Shown here: positions 45,593 through 54,717 of the stretch, in pieces
How the letters are laid out: every line of letters begins with the position of its first letter
Position numbering within the stretch: position 1 is the stretch's first letter
Source of the DNA: Acidisoma cellulosilyticum
GTDB taxonomy: Bacteria; Pseudomonadota; Alphaproteobacteria; Acetobacterales; Acetobacteraceae
Assembly: GCF_020621385.1 (NCBI RefSeq)
Contig: NZ_JAESVA010000011.1
Span: 99,248-163,247 of the forward strand
Direction: 5' to 3'
Length of the DNA stretch: 64,000 bases
Notes under the pieces: model-generated
What the model saw: the letters and a program-made list of their open reading frames with translations, nothing else
What the model was told of the DNA's origin: nothing
Database searches by the model: none
Position numbers and translations under genes: made by a program

Positions 45593-47323
45593 TCAGCTCT
45601 CGGCCCGGATACTGCGCATGACTTCTTCGATGGTGGTGACACCCGCCAGGGCCGCATCCAGGCCGCTTTGGAACATCGTCACCATGCCGGCCGATACAGC
45701 GGCACGCTCGATCTCGCTATAATCGGCGCGCTTGAAGATGAGCCGTTCCACTTCTTCATCCGGCACCAGAAATTCGGCAATGGCCAGACGCCCGCTATAG
45801 CCGGTGCCACGACACTGGTCGCAGCCCCTTGCGTGGCAGAGCCGGATGGGACGGTCCGGCTCCGCGCGCGGACGTGTATGGAGACTGAAACGCTCGACGA
45901 GTTCGGGGGGCGCTTCCGTCTCCCGCTTGCAATGCGGACAAAGGCGCCGCACCAGCCGTTGTGCCAATACGCCGCGCAATACCGCCGTCATCAGATAGTC
46001 TTCCAACCCCATGTCGCGCAGGCGCGCGATGGAAGCGGCGGCCGAATTGGTATGCAATGTCGACAAAACCAGATGTCCGGTCAGGGCCGCCTGCACTGCG
46101 ATCTGTGCGGTTTCCAGATCGCGGATCTCACCCACCATGATGACATTCGGGTCCTGGCGCAGGATGGAGCGGAGCAGTGACGCAAAATTCAGACCGATCT
46201 GGGGGCGTACCTGAATTTGGTTGATACCGCCGAGCTGAAACTCGATCGGATCCTCGATCGTGACAATCTTGCGGCTGACGGAATTCAGACCCAATAGACC
46301 GGTATAGAGCGAGGTCGTCTTGCCGCTGCCGGTGGGACCGGTCACCAAAACAATGCCGTTCGGCAGTTCCAGCGCCGTGCGGAACGCGTCTGCGATGGCC
46401 GCAGGCAAGCCGAGACGTGCAAAATCGAAACTGACCGCGCCACGGTCCAATACGCGCAGCACGACGCTTTCACCATGCAGCGACGGCACGGTGGAGACAC
46501 GAAAATCCACCTCCTGCCCGCGCACAGCCAGGCGGATACGACCATCCTGAGGCAGGCGACGCTCGGCAATGTCCAGATGCGCCATGATCTTGATGCGCGA
46601 GGTGATGGCGGCTCGCAATGCGACCGGCGGGCTTTCCGCCTCATGCAACTCGCCATCATAGCGATAACGGATACGGAGCTTGTCTTCCTGGGGCTCTATA
46701 TGGATGTCGCTCGCATGGGTTTCGACGGCGCGCCAGATGATCTGGTTGACAAGGCGAATAACGGGCGCATCGCTCGCGAGGTCGCGTAATTTCTCGGCAT
46801 CATCCTCGACGGCTCCGGAGGATTGCTCGGTCTCTTGCGGTGCGTCCTCTGTCGGATAGAGGCGATTGAAGGCCGCTTCGATGTCGATCGGGATGCCGAT
46901 TTCTATAGCCACCGGCTGGCCGAGCGCGGCGGATAGCGCTTCCGCCACGAAATCGTCCAGCGGATCGGCGAGCACGATAATGGCGGTATCGCCGTCTTCG
47001 CTGACCGGAATCGCCCTCGCCTGGCGGAGAAAGTCGAGAGACAGGCGGTCCTGCCAAAGCGGTGCTTCAGGGTAACGGCTTTTCTCGGCAAACGGCAGGC
47101 CCAAAAGCCTGGCATAGGCGGCGGCCAGGGCAAGCTCGCTGATCACGCCAAGCTTGCCCATGACGATATCCAATCGCTCGCCGTTTTCCTCCGCGACACG
47201 GCGCGCGCGCTCAACGGCGCGCGCTTCGCATTGCCCGCTGTCGAGCAGCAGCGCGATCAGCCGCGTAACGGGATCGGCAGCCGGCACGTCAATCGGGTCG
47301 GACAGGATTGTTGTTAAGGGCAT
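45593..47323 (-). CDS. gspE: Type II secretion ATPase GspE
   Basis: This 576-aa protein has an N1E domain, then the secretion ATPase core: DIHIEPQEDKLRIRYRYDGE, Walker A GPTGSGKTTSLYTG, Walker B with VIMVGEIRDLETAQIA and the His box LSTLHTNSAAASIARLRDMG. The C-terminal metal-binding module has CPHC and CHARGCDQC (four Cys), typical of GspE/PilB. It powers pseudopilus extension. It is the first gene of the locus B gspE-F-H-I-J operon, divergent from gspO. Confidence 0.96.
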   Translation of the reverse strand: MPLTTILSDPIDVPAADPVTRLIALLLDSGQCEARAVERARRVAEENGERLDIVMGKLGVISELALAAAYARLLGLPFAEKSRYPEAPLWQDRLSLDFLRQARAIPVSEDGDTAIIVLADPLDDFVAEALSAALGQPVAIEIGIPIDIEAAFNRLYPTEDAPQETEQSSGAVEDDAEKLRDLASDAPVIRLVNQIIWRAVETHASDIHIEPQEDKLRIRYRYDGELHEAESPPVALRAAITSRIKIMAHLDIAERRLPQDGRIRLAVRGQEVDFRVSTVPSLHGESVVLRVLDRGAVSFDFARLGLPAAIADAFRTALELPNGIVLVTGPTGSGKTTSLYTGLLGLNSVSRKIVTIEDPIEFQLGGINQIQVRPQIGLNFASLLRSILRQDPNVIMVGEIRDLETAQIAVQAALTGHLVLSTLHTNSAAASIARLRDMGLEDYLMTAVLRGVLAQRLVRRLCPHCKRETEAPPELVERFSLHTRPRAEPDRPIRLCHARGCDQCRGTGYSGRLAIAEFLVPDEEVERLIFKRADYSEIERAAVSAGMVTMFQSGLDAALAGVTTIEEVMRSIRAES

Positions 47324-47400
47324 GACATTCTACTGCAGAGTTCTGACCTTTGCCGTCATCAGCATCTGGAAAGGAAGGATGTGGTGACGGCAAAGGTTAT

Positions 47401-48243
47401 ATGACTGCAAGTGACAGGACGATGACAGGTGAGTTTGGTGCGCAGGCAAGCATGGTCGGAATGATAATGCCGGTTTGGCTTTTCCTGCTGATCCTGGCGC
47501 CCGTGATCGGCAGTTTTCTGGGCGTGATCGTCCGCAGGCTGGGGACCGGGCAATCCATTATCTGGGCAAGGTCGAACTGCGAAAATTGCGGTGTGGCGAT
47601 CGCCTTCTACGATCTTGTCCCACTCGTCAGCTTTTTGCAGTTGAAAGGCCGTTGCCGGCATTGCCGCAGCCGCATTTCCTTCTTCCATCCGGCCATCGAG
47701 ATCTCGGCCATTCTCGTCGCTGTCTGGGCGATGACGGTCGATAGCGGCAATGGCCTGATCGCCTCCTGCCTCCTTGGCTGGATGCTTCTTGGCCTCGCTT
47801 TGTGCGATATCGCCCGCTATCGCCTGCCGGATGGACTGACGCTGCCATTGCTGCTGGCAGGGCTTGGCGCGACCGCAATGTTGATGCCGGAAGCGGTGGC
47901 GGATCACGCGCTCGCGGCAGCCTTGGCCTATGGGCTGTTCCGCACGATCGGCTGGCTGTATCAGCGCCTGCGCGGCTTGGCCGGGTTGGGGCAGGGCGAT
48001 GCCAAGCTTCTGGCCGCATCCGGCGCCTGGCTTGGTCTTTTTGCGCTGCCGAATCTCATCCTTATCGCGGCTGCGTCGGCACTGATTTTCGCATTGCTTC
48101 TGAAGGTGCAGGGCCGGGTGATCGATCGGCAGACAAGGCTGCCCTTCGGTCCGTTCATCGCTTTGGCGACCTGGCTGCTTTGGCTCTACGGACCGCAAGA
48201 TGTCTTCAAGTTTTCACCATACTTACTGACTGTTTTGAAATAG
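47401..48243 (+). CDS. gspO: Prepilin peptidase GspO (locus B)
   Basis: This is a 280-aa membrane protease from the ATG at 47401, which has an AAAGG element five bases upstream. CxxC pairs are CENC and CRHC. The catalytic Asp residues are in LALCDIARYRLPD and GLGQGDAKLLAASGAWLGL. The locus A homologue is at 17737-18549. It is divergent from gspE, 77 bases away. Its 3' end overlaps the end of the convergent transglycosylase by 21 bases. Confidence 0.93.
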   Translation: MTASDRTMTGEFGAQASMVGMIMPVWLFLLILAPVIGSFLGVIVRRLGTGQSIIWARSNCENCGVAIAFYDLVPLVSFLQLKGRCRHCRSRISFFHPAIEISAILVAVWAMTVDSGNGLIASCLLGWMLLGLALCDIARYRLPDGLTLPLLLAGLGATAMLMPEAVADHALAAALAYGLFRTIGWLYQRLRGLAGLGQGDAKLLAASGAWLGLFALPNLILIAAASALIFALLLKVQGRVIDRQTRLPFGPFIALATWLLWLYGPQDVFKFSPYLLTVLK

Positions 48244-48630
48244 CTGTCGAGCCGCGCTTAGAACCTGCTGTTCGTATTCTTCGCTTAAAATGGCGGTATG
48301 GGAGTGATAATAGCCGACGGCCTTGAGAAGGTCGCCATGGGCTTCGTTGAGATAGGTCCGCATGATGGCCCCGGCGGCCGCGATATTGAAGCAAGGGTCA
48401 TCAACAAGACGTCTGTAGACGACGGCTTCCGTGAAGCCCGAATAGGCTGCCAGCGGGTGCAGCCAGATCGTGTTGACTTGCATCACGCCCAGGTCTTCCG
48501 TGCCATTGGCGTCCGCGCGTACGACGCCGGCATCGCCCCCTTCGACATGTTGGATCGAAGGAAGAACACGCGGCGGCAGCGCATAAAGATGGGCGACGAG
48601 CGCCATGCAGGCGAGAAACCGAATGGGCAT
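48223..48630 (-). CDS. Small lytic transglycosylase (locus B)
   Basis: This is a 135-aa protein from the ATG at 48630. A short hydrophobic N-terminus (MPIRFLACMALVAHLYALPP) precedes the SLT-like core with QHVEGG (probable catalytic Glu), TEDLGVMQVNTIWLHPL and CFNIAAAGAIM. It aligns with the locus A protein at 5695-6105 along its full length. A longer upstream frame to 49146 is antisense to gspG and has no protein-like content. It is divergent from gspG, with a 75-base gap. Confidence 0.87.
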   Translation of the reverse strand: MPIRFLACMALVAHLYALPPRVLPSIQHVEGGDAGVVRADANGTEDLGVMQVNTIWLHPLAAYSGFTEAVVYRRLVDDPCFNIAAAGAIMRTYLNEAHGDLLKAVGYYHSHTAILSEEYEQQVLSAARQLFQNSQ

Positions 48631-48705
48631 CCATGCTCTCCGGACAATCCGGGCGATTTGACAAAGCGTTGCGCGATAGCAACCGGGAATGATGAGGTGA
48701 GTAGA

Positions 48706-49149
48706 ATGCCCATGATACGACAGAAAGTGAAGGCCGCCGCGGACGAAGGCTTCACGCTGCTTGAAGTGCTTGTCGTCATCGTCATCATCGGCCTGCTTGT
48801 GGGTTTCGTCGCGCCGGCCGTGCTGCGTCAGTTGGGTGGCGCGCGCGTCTCCGTCGCGAAACAGTCTATCGAGCGTCTTAGCTCCATTCTGGACATGTAT
48901 AAGCTCGATGTCGGGTCCTATCCCTCGACCGCGGACGGGCTTACAGCGCTCGTCACTCAGCCCTCGGATGCGTCTAACTGGAGCGGGCCCTATCTGAAAG
49001 GTGACGGCACGCTGCTTGATCCTTGGAATCATCCCTATGTCTATCGCAACCCATCCAATCGTAGCGCCCTGGACTATGATCTTTGCTCTCTCGGGCCAAA
49101 CGGCCAGAATGGGTCCGAGAATAGCGGCAATATGATCTGCAATCACTGA
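48706..49149 (+). CDS. gspG: Type II secretion major pseudopilin GspG (locus B)
   Basis: This is a 147-aa protein from the ATG at 48706, with a GAGGTGAG ribosome site upstream. A 14-residue leader ends at DEGFTLLEVLVVIVIIGLL. The body has LDMYKLDVGSYPSTADGLTA, DPWNHPYVYRNPSNRSALDY and DLCSLGPNG, the normal GspG core with its calcium-site region. It is close to the locus A copy but has a standard short leader. It is convergent with gspK, whose stop is 13 bases away. Confidence 0.94.
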   Translation: MPMIRQKVKAAADEGFTLLEVLVVIVIIGLLVGFVAPAVLRQLGGARVSVAKQSIERLSSILDMYKLDVGSYPSTADGLTALVTQPSDASNWSGPYLKGDGTLLDPWNHPYVYRNPSNRSALDYDLCSLGPNGQNGSENSGNMICNH

Positions 49150-49161
49150 CCCTGGCTTGGA

Positions 49162-49980
49162 TCAGTCGTCATGCTGCCAGGTCAGAATGCGAAAAGCCTG
49201 TCCGCTATCGCTAAAGCGGACGGTGGCGTCCCGCAGGTAGCGGGCTGAACCGCTTCGACCCTCGGCAATGATCTCGACAGCCAAGGCGCCCGGCTGGTCA
49301 GGCGCCATTGGCGTCGTGGCACCGGTCTGGCGCATCATACGCATCAGGCTGCGCAACACGACCGGATCGGCAAAGGTCGGCGTCGGAACTTGCGTATCGC
49401 CGAAGACCGATAGATGCGGGACAAGACAATCCGCGATGGCCGGCGTCATGCCCAGAACAAGACGGATCTCGTCTCTCGTCTGGAATGCCTGGCCTAAAGG
49501 CGCGTAGGTGAGGCCCGCCGCACGATACCGCGCTCTCAGCGCGCGGGGATCGTCATTCGGCGAACGCCAATCGGTGATCGATTGCGTGAGAAGCGTGGCG
49601 ACAGACGCGGAAGCACCGCATTCTTCCAGCAGTGCCGTCAACAAAGGGGCCGGCGCCATATTGGGATTGACCAGGCCGGCAAGATTGCGAATGCGAATGC
49701 TGGCCGAACCGCCCGGCAGTGCCAGGACCCTGACATCTGCGGCCGATCGCCCGCGATCACCCGTCAGGATAAGAAAAATGCTGTCCTGGACGGCACTATC
49801 GGCCAGGGTCTCAGCAACCGCAGCCTGACGCAGATTGCCGGCCAGTTGCGCTTCCCGTCGCCCCGCGGCGAGAAGCTGGGTGATGATAAGCGATAGCAGC
49901 ACCAGCGCCCAGAGCACGAGCAGCAGCGCGAAACCTGAATCTTTGCGATCAGTCGCGCCTGTCTTGTCCAACCCTGTCAA
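49162..49980 (-). CDS. gspK: Type II secretion minor pseudopilin GspK (locus B)
   Basis: The 272-aa protein has DSGFALLLVLWALVLLSLII, with no Glu at +5 as usual for GspK, then IRNLAGLVNPNMAPAPLLTA, TDWRSPNDDPRALRA and LVLGMTPAIADCLVPHLSVF. It is parallel to the locus A GspK. It lies 11 bases downstream of gspD and ends the long minus-strand operon that begins with the SPFH genes. Confidence 0.93.
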   Translation of the reverse strand: MTGLDKTGATDRKDSGFALLLVLWALVLLSLIITQLLAAGRREAQLAGNLRQAAVAETLADSAVQDSIFLILTGDRGRSAADVRVLALPGGSASIRIRNLAGLVNPNMAPAPLLTALLEECGASASVATLLTQSITDWRSPNDDPRALRARYRAAGLTYAPLGQAFQTRDEIRLVLGMTPAIADCLVPHLSVFGDTQVPTPTFADPVVLRSLMRMMRQTGATTPMAPDQPGALAVEIIAEGRSGSARYLRDATVRFSDSGQAFRILTWQHDD

Positions 49981-49991
49981 TGCGGCAGGAT

Positions 49992-52283
49992 TCAGGGTGA
50001 GCCGAGGCGCCTGCGCAATCCCGCGGTCGGATCATCCGATCCGCTCAGCGGCAATTGCTGCAAGACCTGCGGCACCGCCGCCGCGTTGGGCAGTTGCTCG
50101 CGCAGATCCTGGGTCAGGTCCAGCGCGTCCCGCTGATCATGGATAACATGGGGCGTGATGAGGACCAAAAGCTCATCGCGCGTGCGCGTGTTGTTCTGCT
50201 GACCGAACAGCGCGCCGATCACCGGAATGTCCTTGATGAAAGGAACCCCCTGATTGCTGCGGGTGACGCTATCCTGAATGAGGCCGGCAAGGCCGATCGT
50301 CTGGCCGTCCTGCACCACGACGCGGGACTGCACATCCCGCTGCGTGAAGGTGGGGGAGTTGATGCCCGTGGTGGAGGAGCTTGAGCTTGCCGTGGTATTC
50401 ACGTTGCTGACCTCCTGCGCGATGTCGAGCGTCACGAGACCGTCGCTGCTGACACGCGGCGTTACTTCCAGAATGACGCCGGTCTGCTCGTAGGACACGG
50501 AATTGATGATGTCGGATGTGCTCGTCACGGTGCTTTGCGCCTGCTGCGTCAAATAGGGCACCAGATCGCCCACTTCCAACCGCGCCGGTTGGTTGTCCAA
50601 CACCATGAGTTCCGGTGAGGAAAGCACGTGCACGGTGCTGACCGCTTGCAGCATATCGAGCGCGACCTGGGATGCATCGCTGCCGGCGAGGAAATAGCCG
50701 CTGAAGCTATTGGTCGCGTTGAAAACCGAGGTCAGCGTGCCGTTCAGGCCACCGGCTTTGAAGAAGAACTGCGTGCCGTAACGCAAGGCGTCGTTCAACT
50801 GCACCTCGGCAATCACCGCGTCGATCCGCACCTGCAGGGGAATGATGTCGATCTTGCGCAATGTCGCCTGGACGGTATTCAACTCCTGCGGGGTGCCGTA
50901 GATGAGAAGGGCGTTGTTCTGCCCATCGGGAATGATCCGCATCTCGTTATTGGAGCTGCCGCTGTCGCCGCTCGTCGCATCCAGGCCGCCCAGCAGCGGA
51001 TTGGCACTGGCAGACGAATTGCTGCCGCTATTGCTGCCGAGACCGCTTCCGCTCGCGCCCAAACCGCCGAGGCTGCCGCCGCCAACGCCGCCGACACCAC
51101 CATTGCCCAGACCGCCGCCGCCGGCACCGTTGATCCCCCCGCCGCTACTGCCGCTTTGAGAATTGTCGGTCATGGATTTGACGGTCGCCGTCGGCGTTGG
51201 CGTCGCGGTAACATGGTCGGGTGTGAAGGCCTGCTGAAGAATATAGGCGACGTCGTTGCTATGCCCGTTCTGCAGGTAATAAACCGTCCAACTGCGCGTC
51301 GTCGTGTTCTGACGGTGACGGATGAGATCAAAAATGCGCTCCGCGGCGGCGATGGTGGACGCGTTATTCGCGGTCACCAGAACGGCATTGATGCGATCCA
51401 TCGCAATGACATGCGTCGCCTGATTGCTGCTGGCCTGGCCGCGCGCAGAACTGCTGCCGGAGGTATCGACCGCCTGCTGCAACGCGGTTGCCACATCTTT
51501 GGCGCTGCCGCTGTCGACTGGAAACAGCGCGAAGGATTGTCCGGCCAGGCTATTGACGTCAAAGGCCGCGATCAACCCGGCCAATGCCTGGCGTGCGGTC
51601 GGGTCGCCCGCCAGGAGAATGGCATTGCCACCGGGCGCGGCGGCGATCCGTGCGCCCTGGCTGACGAAGGGCTGCAACACACGCACGAGATCGTCCGCGT
51701 TGACATATTGCAAGGGGATGATCTGGCTGCCCGCGGCATTGGGTGCCGTGGCGATTCCGGATGAATTGGCGCCGCTTGTCGGCACAATGCGATAGAGCGC
51801 GCCGTCGGTCACCAGCGTCGCGTTCACCTGCGACAGCAAAACCTCCAGGGTCGGCAGAAGCTGGTCGGTGCTGATCGGGGTCGAGCTATGCAGCGACACC
51901 GTGCCATGAACCCCCGGATCGATCGTGTAATTTGCGTGCAGGATCGCACCGAGGATCTGGGCGGCCACGGCGCGGATATCCGTGTCGGCAAAATCGAGCG
52001 TGGCACCCGCGCCGGTCGCGCCAGGGGCCGTCACGCTAGCGCCACTATTGCTGCCGGATGGCGTGTTGCTGATGCCATAGCTGACGCCGCCGGCGCCAAG
52101 CGACGTCGTTCTGCCGACCGGGCCATCCTCTCGGATGGAGGCCATGCCGGCATCGGATGAGACCGTGGGCAGCGGCGTCAGTGGTGGCGGCGCGGTTGGC
52201 CGAACGCATCCGCCGAGGCTGGCGACCGTGAGGCAAACGGGAAGGAGATGGCGCAACCAATGCGCTGAAAGGGCGGATGGCAT
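49992..52283 (-). CDS. gspD: Type II secretion secretin GspD (locus B, lipoprotein)
   Basis: The 763-aa protein has a lipoprotein signal (LLPVCLTVASLGGC). The N0 domain has LDFADTDIRAVAAQILGAIL, followed by N1-N3 and the barrel with SSPELMVLDNQPARLEVGDL and VQDGQTIGLAGLI. It ends near RDELLVLITPHVI and a short tail. A Gly/Ser/Asn-rich insert of about 90 residues (355-446) interrupts N3, parallel to the locus A secretin. It is 39 bases downstream of gspM. It is the outer-membrane channel of locus B. Confidence 0.95.
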   Translation of the reverse strand: MPSALSAHWLRHLLPVCLTVASLGGCVRPTAPPPLTPLPTVSSDAGMASIREDGPVGRTTSLGAGGVSYGISNTPSGSNSGASVTAPGATGAGATLDFADTDIRAVAAQILGAILHANYTIDPGVHGTVSLHSSTPISTDQLLPTLEVLLSQVNATLVTDGALYRIVPTSGANSSGIATAPNAAGSQIIPLQYVNADDLVRVLQPFVSQGARIAAAPGGNAILLAGDPTARQALAGLIAAFDVNSLAGQSFALFPVDSGSAKDVATALQQAVDTSGSSSARGQASSNQATHVIAMDRINAVLVTANNASTIAAAERIFDLIRHRQNTTTRSWTVYYLQNGHSNDVAYILQQAFTPDHVTATPTPTATVKSMTDNSQSGSSGGGINGAGGGGLGNGGVGGVGGGSLGGLGASGSGLGSNSGSNSSASANPLLGGLDATSGDSGSSNNEMRIIPDGQNNALLIYGTPQELNTVQATLRKIDIIPLQVRIDAVIAEVQLNDALRYGTQFFFKAGGLNGTLTSVFNATNSFSGYFLAGSDASQVALDMLQAVSTVHVLSSPELMVLDNQPARLEVGDLVPYLTQQAQSTVTSTSDIINSVSYEQTGVILEVTPRVSSDGLVTLDIAQEVSNVNTTASSSSSTTGINSPTFTQRDVQSRVVVQDGQTIGLAGLIQDSVTRSNQGVPFIKDIPVIGALFGQQNNTRTRDELLVLITPHVIHDQRDALDLTQDLREQLPNAAAVPQVLQQLPLSGSDDPTAGLRRRLGSP

Positions 52284-52322
52284 TCGGGCGGGTTATGCTT
52301 TTCTCATGACGGTCGTTGCACG

Positions 52323-52979
52323 TCAGTTGGCTGGATTGGTCATGACGGCGACGGACCGCGTGAGGGCATGGTCACCGGCCTCCGTGCCGGCACGGAAGGC
52401 GAAGACCATGAAACTGGCATCGAGGGCAGGGTGGCTGGCATCGATGCCATTGCCCTTGCTCCCGTCCGACAATGCGTGAAGCGACAGGTCATCGACGACA
52501 AGTCCGAGTGCGCTGTCGTTGATGGCCTTCATGAGGCTGATGAGGATCGGCCAAGTCGTCGTCGCTTCGATCTGCAAGCCGATACGACGAAACGCGCCCC
52601 GCTGCAGCGCGGGCAGCACTTCGACGCTGGACGGCAGCACGCCGCTGCCGGCCGCAAGATCCTGCAAGGCATTCTGCAGATTGGCGGCAGCGATGGCGTC
52701 GGTAGCGCCCGGGATGAGGGCGGAGGCCGACCCTGTTGTGCGGTCCGCTTTCGCCTCTCGCGCGATCCGGCGGAGACTGGGCAAATCCGCCGCAATCATC
52801 TGCATATGCGCCAGCATGCCGGCCTGATCGGCACGCGCCGCCTCGCGCGCTGCAAAGAGACCGGTCAAGGGCGCGACGCAGCCCGACCACACAAGACCCA
52901 GAGCTGCGAGCGTCATGCCCACGGCCAGCACTTGTCCTGCCCGGCCCTCAGGCAATCGCTTGATGAGAGACGCGCTCAA
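52323..52979 (-). CDS. gspM: Type II secretion protein GspM (locus B)
   Basis: This 218-aa protein has one N-terminal membrane segment (residues ~15-35, VLAVGMTLAALGLVWSGCVA), a helical stalk and a C-terminal ferredoxin-like domain (FRRIGLQIEATTTWPILISL, LVVDDLSLHAL, SFMVFAFRAG). It fits GspM (T2SSM_b). The start overlaps gspL (ATGA, 52976-52979). The partial gene at 2-277 is its locus A counterpart. Confidence 0.85.
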   Translation of the reverse strand: MSASLIKRLPEGRAGQVLAVGMTLAALGLVWSGCVAPLTGLFAAREAARADQAGMLAHMQMIAADLPSLRRIAREAKADRTTGSASALIPGATDAIAAANLQNALQDLAAGSGVLPSSVEVLPALQRGAFRRIGLQIEATTTWPILISLMKAINDSALGLVVDDLSLHALSDGSKGNGIDASHPALDASFMVFAFRAGTEAGDHALTRSVAVMTNPAN

Positions 52980-54022
52980 GGCCGGATCTCGGCACTGATC
53001 GAAAAGACATCCGTATGGCGGTCGGTGTCGCTCGTCACCGGTGCGATAAAGGCAGGATTGCCGATGAGATCGACGCCGGCCAGTTTGCCGATAAGCTGGG
53101 CGGCAGCGTGGGATTCCCCGTCAAGACGCAGAACCCTTTGTTGGAGGGTGAGGTCGGTCAGCCATGTGCCGTCGGGCAAGGCATCGGTGACGGAAGCCAG
53201 AACTTGCAATGGGGCGCCAGAAAGACTGCGTTCAACGCTGAGGACGGAATTGCTTTCGGCATCGGCCGTGATGCTGCGGCGCAGAGACGCTGCGGCTGCC
53301 ACGGAGGGTTGCAGTGCCGCAATCTGTCGCCCGATCGTGGCGATCTCAATCTGCTGGCGCAGGAAAGGGGTGGCACAGAGCGTCACAAACAGCAGACAGC
53401 AGACGGCGAGGGCCGCGATGCGGATCGGCGTGCGGGCGGATCGGGTGGTCTTTTCCTGCTTAAGCCGGATCACGCGGAAGGGTGAGCCTGCCTGGGCACC
53501 GCGACTTTCCATACAATCCGGATGAAGGCCGTAGGTCTGCAGCGCGCCGAGGATGGGCGCGAGCTTGTCCCGCTTAGCAAGACGCAGGCGCACATCAAGC
53601 TTGCCAAGCCGCTTGTCCTGGCCGGCGACGACCCAGTCCCAGAAGACATCCGCGACCGTGAAGGGCGTCAGTCGGTTCATGTCGTATTGCAGAACCTGGC
53701 CGAGATCCCGTTCGACCGCCGAAGGCAAGGACACCGCGCGTTCCAGAATTGTGCCGGGCGGCAGGAGCAAACGCAGCGGCGCGTGTTTTGCCCCAGGCAT
53801 CGCGCGTAGCAGGGCGAGACCTTCATCGTTCAAAGGCAGGACAACGGTCTGCTGTCCATCGCCGCCAATCTCCAGGCTGATATTGAGATCATCGCCAGTG
53901 GATTGAACCCTGACGGTCACACCGGGTGTTTTGCCGTCTGGCAGAAGCTTGGAAGAGATCGGAACAAGGGTCTGCCATTGTCTTGTCCACCACGTCAGAA
54001 ATTCAGCAAGCATGGCAGACAT
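52976..54022 (-). CDS. gspL: Type II secretion protein GspL / PilN-like (locus B)
   Basis: The 348-aa protein has a cytoplasmic GspL-type domain (residues 1-190; ERAVSLPSAVERDLGQVLQY, DMNRLTPFTVADVFWDWVVA), one membrane segment at ~205-225 (IAALAVCCLLFVTLCATPFL) and a PilN-like periplasmic part (LQVLASVTDALPDGTWLTDL). It recruits GspE to the membrane and pairs with GspM. It overlaps gspM by ATGA, and its start is 94 bases after the GspC-like stop. A gspL for locus A is probably left of the window. Confidence 0.88.
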   Translation of the reverse strand: MSAMLAEFLTWWTRQWQTLVPISSKLLPDGKTPGVTVRVQSTGDDLNISLEIGGDGQQTVVLPLNDEGLALLRAMPGAKHAPLRLLLPPGTILERAVSLPSAVERDLGQVLQYDMNRLTPFTVADVFWDWVVAGQDKRLGKLDVRLRLAKRDKLAPILGALQTYGLHPDCMESRGAQAGSPFRVIRLKQEKTTRSARTPIRIAALAVCCLLFVTLCATPFLRQQIEIATIGRQIAALQPSVAAAASLRRSITADAESNSVLSVERSLSGAPLQVLASVTDALPDGTWLTDLTLQQRVLRLDGESHAAAQLIGKLAGVDLIGNPAFIAPVTSDTDRHTDVFSISAEIRP

Positions 54023-54116
54023 CTCGACCTAATCGGCGAAGTTTAACGGGTTTTTCGACGAGGGCGATCTCAGTTTCGTGACAGTTTTGGAGGAGAAAAC
54101 GGAGCCGTCGCTATCA

Positions 54117-54713
54117 TCAGGGCTGATAGAAGACATTGGTTCGTTTACCGTGCAGCACGCGGATCAAGGAAGCACGTCTGACCGGCGGCGGTGGCGCCTT
54201 GGAAAATGCCAGAGCCAAGGCGCGAACTTGCCCCGCTTTGGTGAGCAGGACCCGTTCATCCGACACGGTCTGGATGGTCCAGCCCGCGACCTCGGCGCCG
54301 GTTCCCAGCACCAAGGATTTCGGTGGAGGGCTGCCGGCATCGGTCCCGGCGGCGGTGCCCGCACCGGCGGGCATTTCGAAGATCGCCATCGCCGTATTGC
54401 CGAATAGGATGGTGCCGGAGAGGCGCGGCATGGTGCCGTCAGGCGTGGCGTCTATCGGCAGAGGTCGCCGGTCCAACGCGAAAAGCGGTCGGTCCAGCGC
54501 TTTATCCTGCCATTGCTGCGCGGGTCCTGCCGCATCCTTGGCGGAGGCATCTATCTTCGGCAGGGCGATTGGACGGCCGCCTGAAACGGGTTCGCGCGGA
54601 TCAGCGGGCAAGACCTCCACGATGACCGCGGCCGCCAGCGACAGGATCAAACCACTGAGCAGAAGATTTGCCCGATGCTGCCGCAAAAACGCGATGACGG
54701 CTTGTCCTGCCAT
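54117..54713 (-). CDS. GspC/GspN-like type II secretion protein (locus B)
   Basis: This is a 198-aa protein from the ATG at 54713, four bases after the P-type ATPase stop. One membrane segment lies at residues ~18-38 (LLLSGLILSLAAAVIVEVLP). The blocks RPLFALDRRPLP, MPRLSGTILFGNTAMAIFE and VLGTGAEVAGWTIQTVSDER form the GspC homology region. It is paralogous to 274-969. It bridges the platform and the secretin. Its close coupling to the ATPase gene links the T2SS genes to the SPFH module. Confidence 0.78.
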   Translation of the reverse strand: MAGQAVIAFLRQHRANLLLSGLILSLAAAVIVEVLPADPREPVSGGRPIALPKIDASAKDAAGPAQQWQDKALDRPLFALDRRPLPIDATPDGTMPRLSGTILFGNTAMAIFEMPAGAGTAAGTDAGSPPPKSLVLGTGAEVAGWTIQTVSDERVLLTKAGQVRALALAFSKAPPPPVRRASLIRVLHGKRTNVFYQP

Positions 54714-54717
54714 GGCG

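Noticed and set aside
50628..51764. A 378-codon plus-strand frame opposite gspD
   Set aside because: It is Ala/Arg-rich antisense to the Gly/Ser-rich secretin insert.
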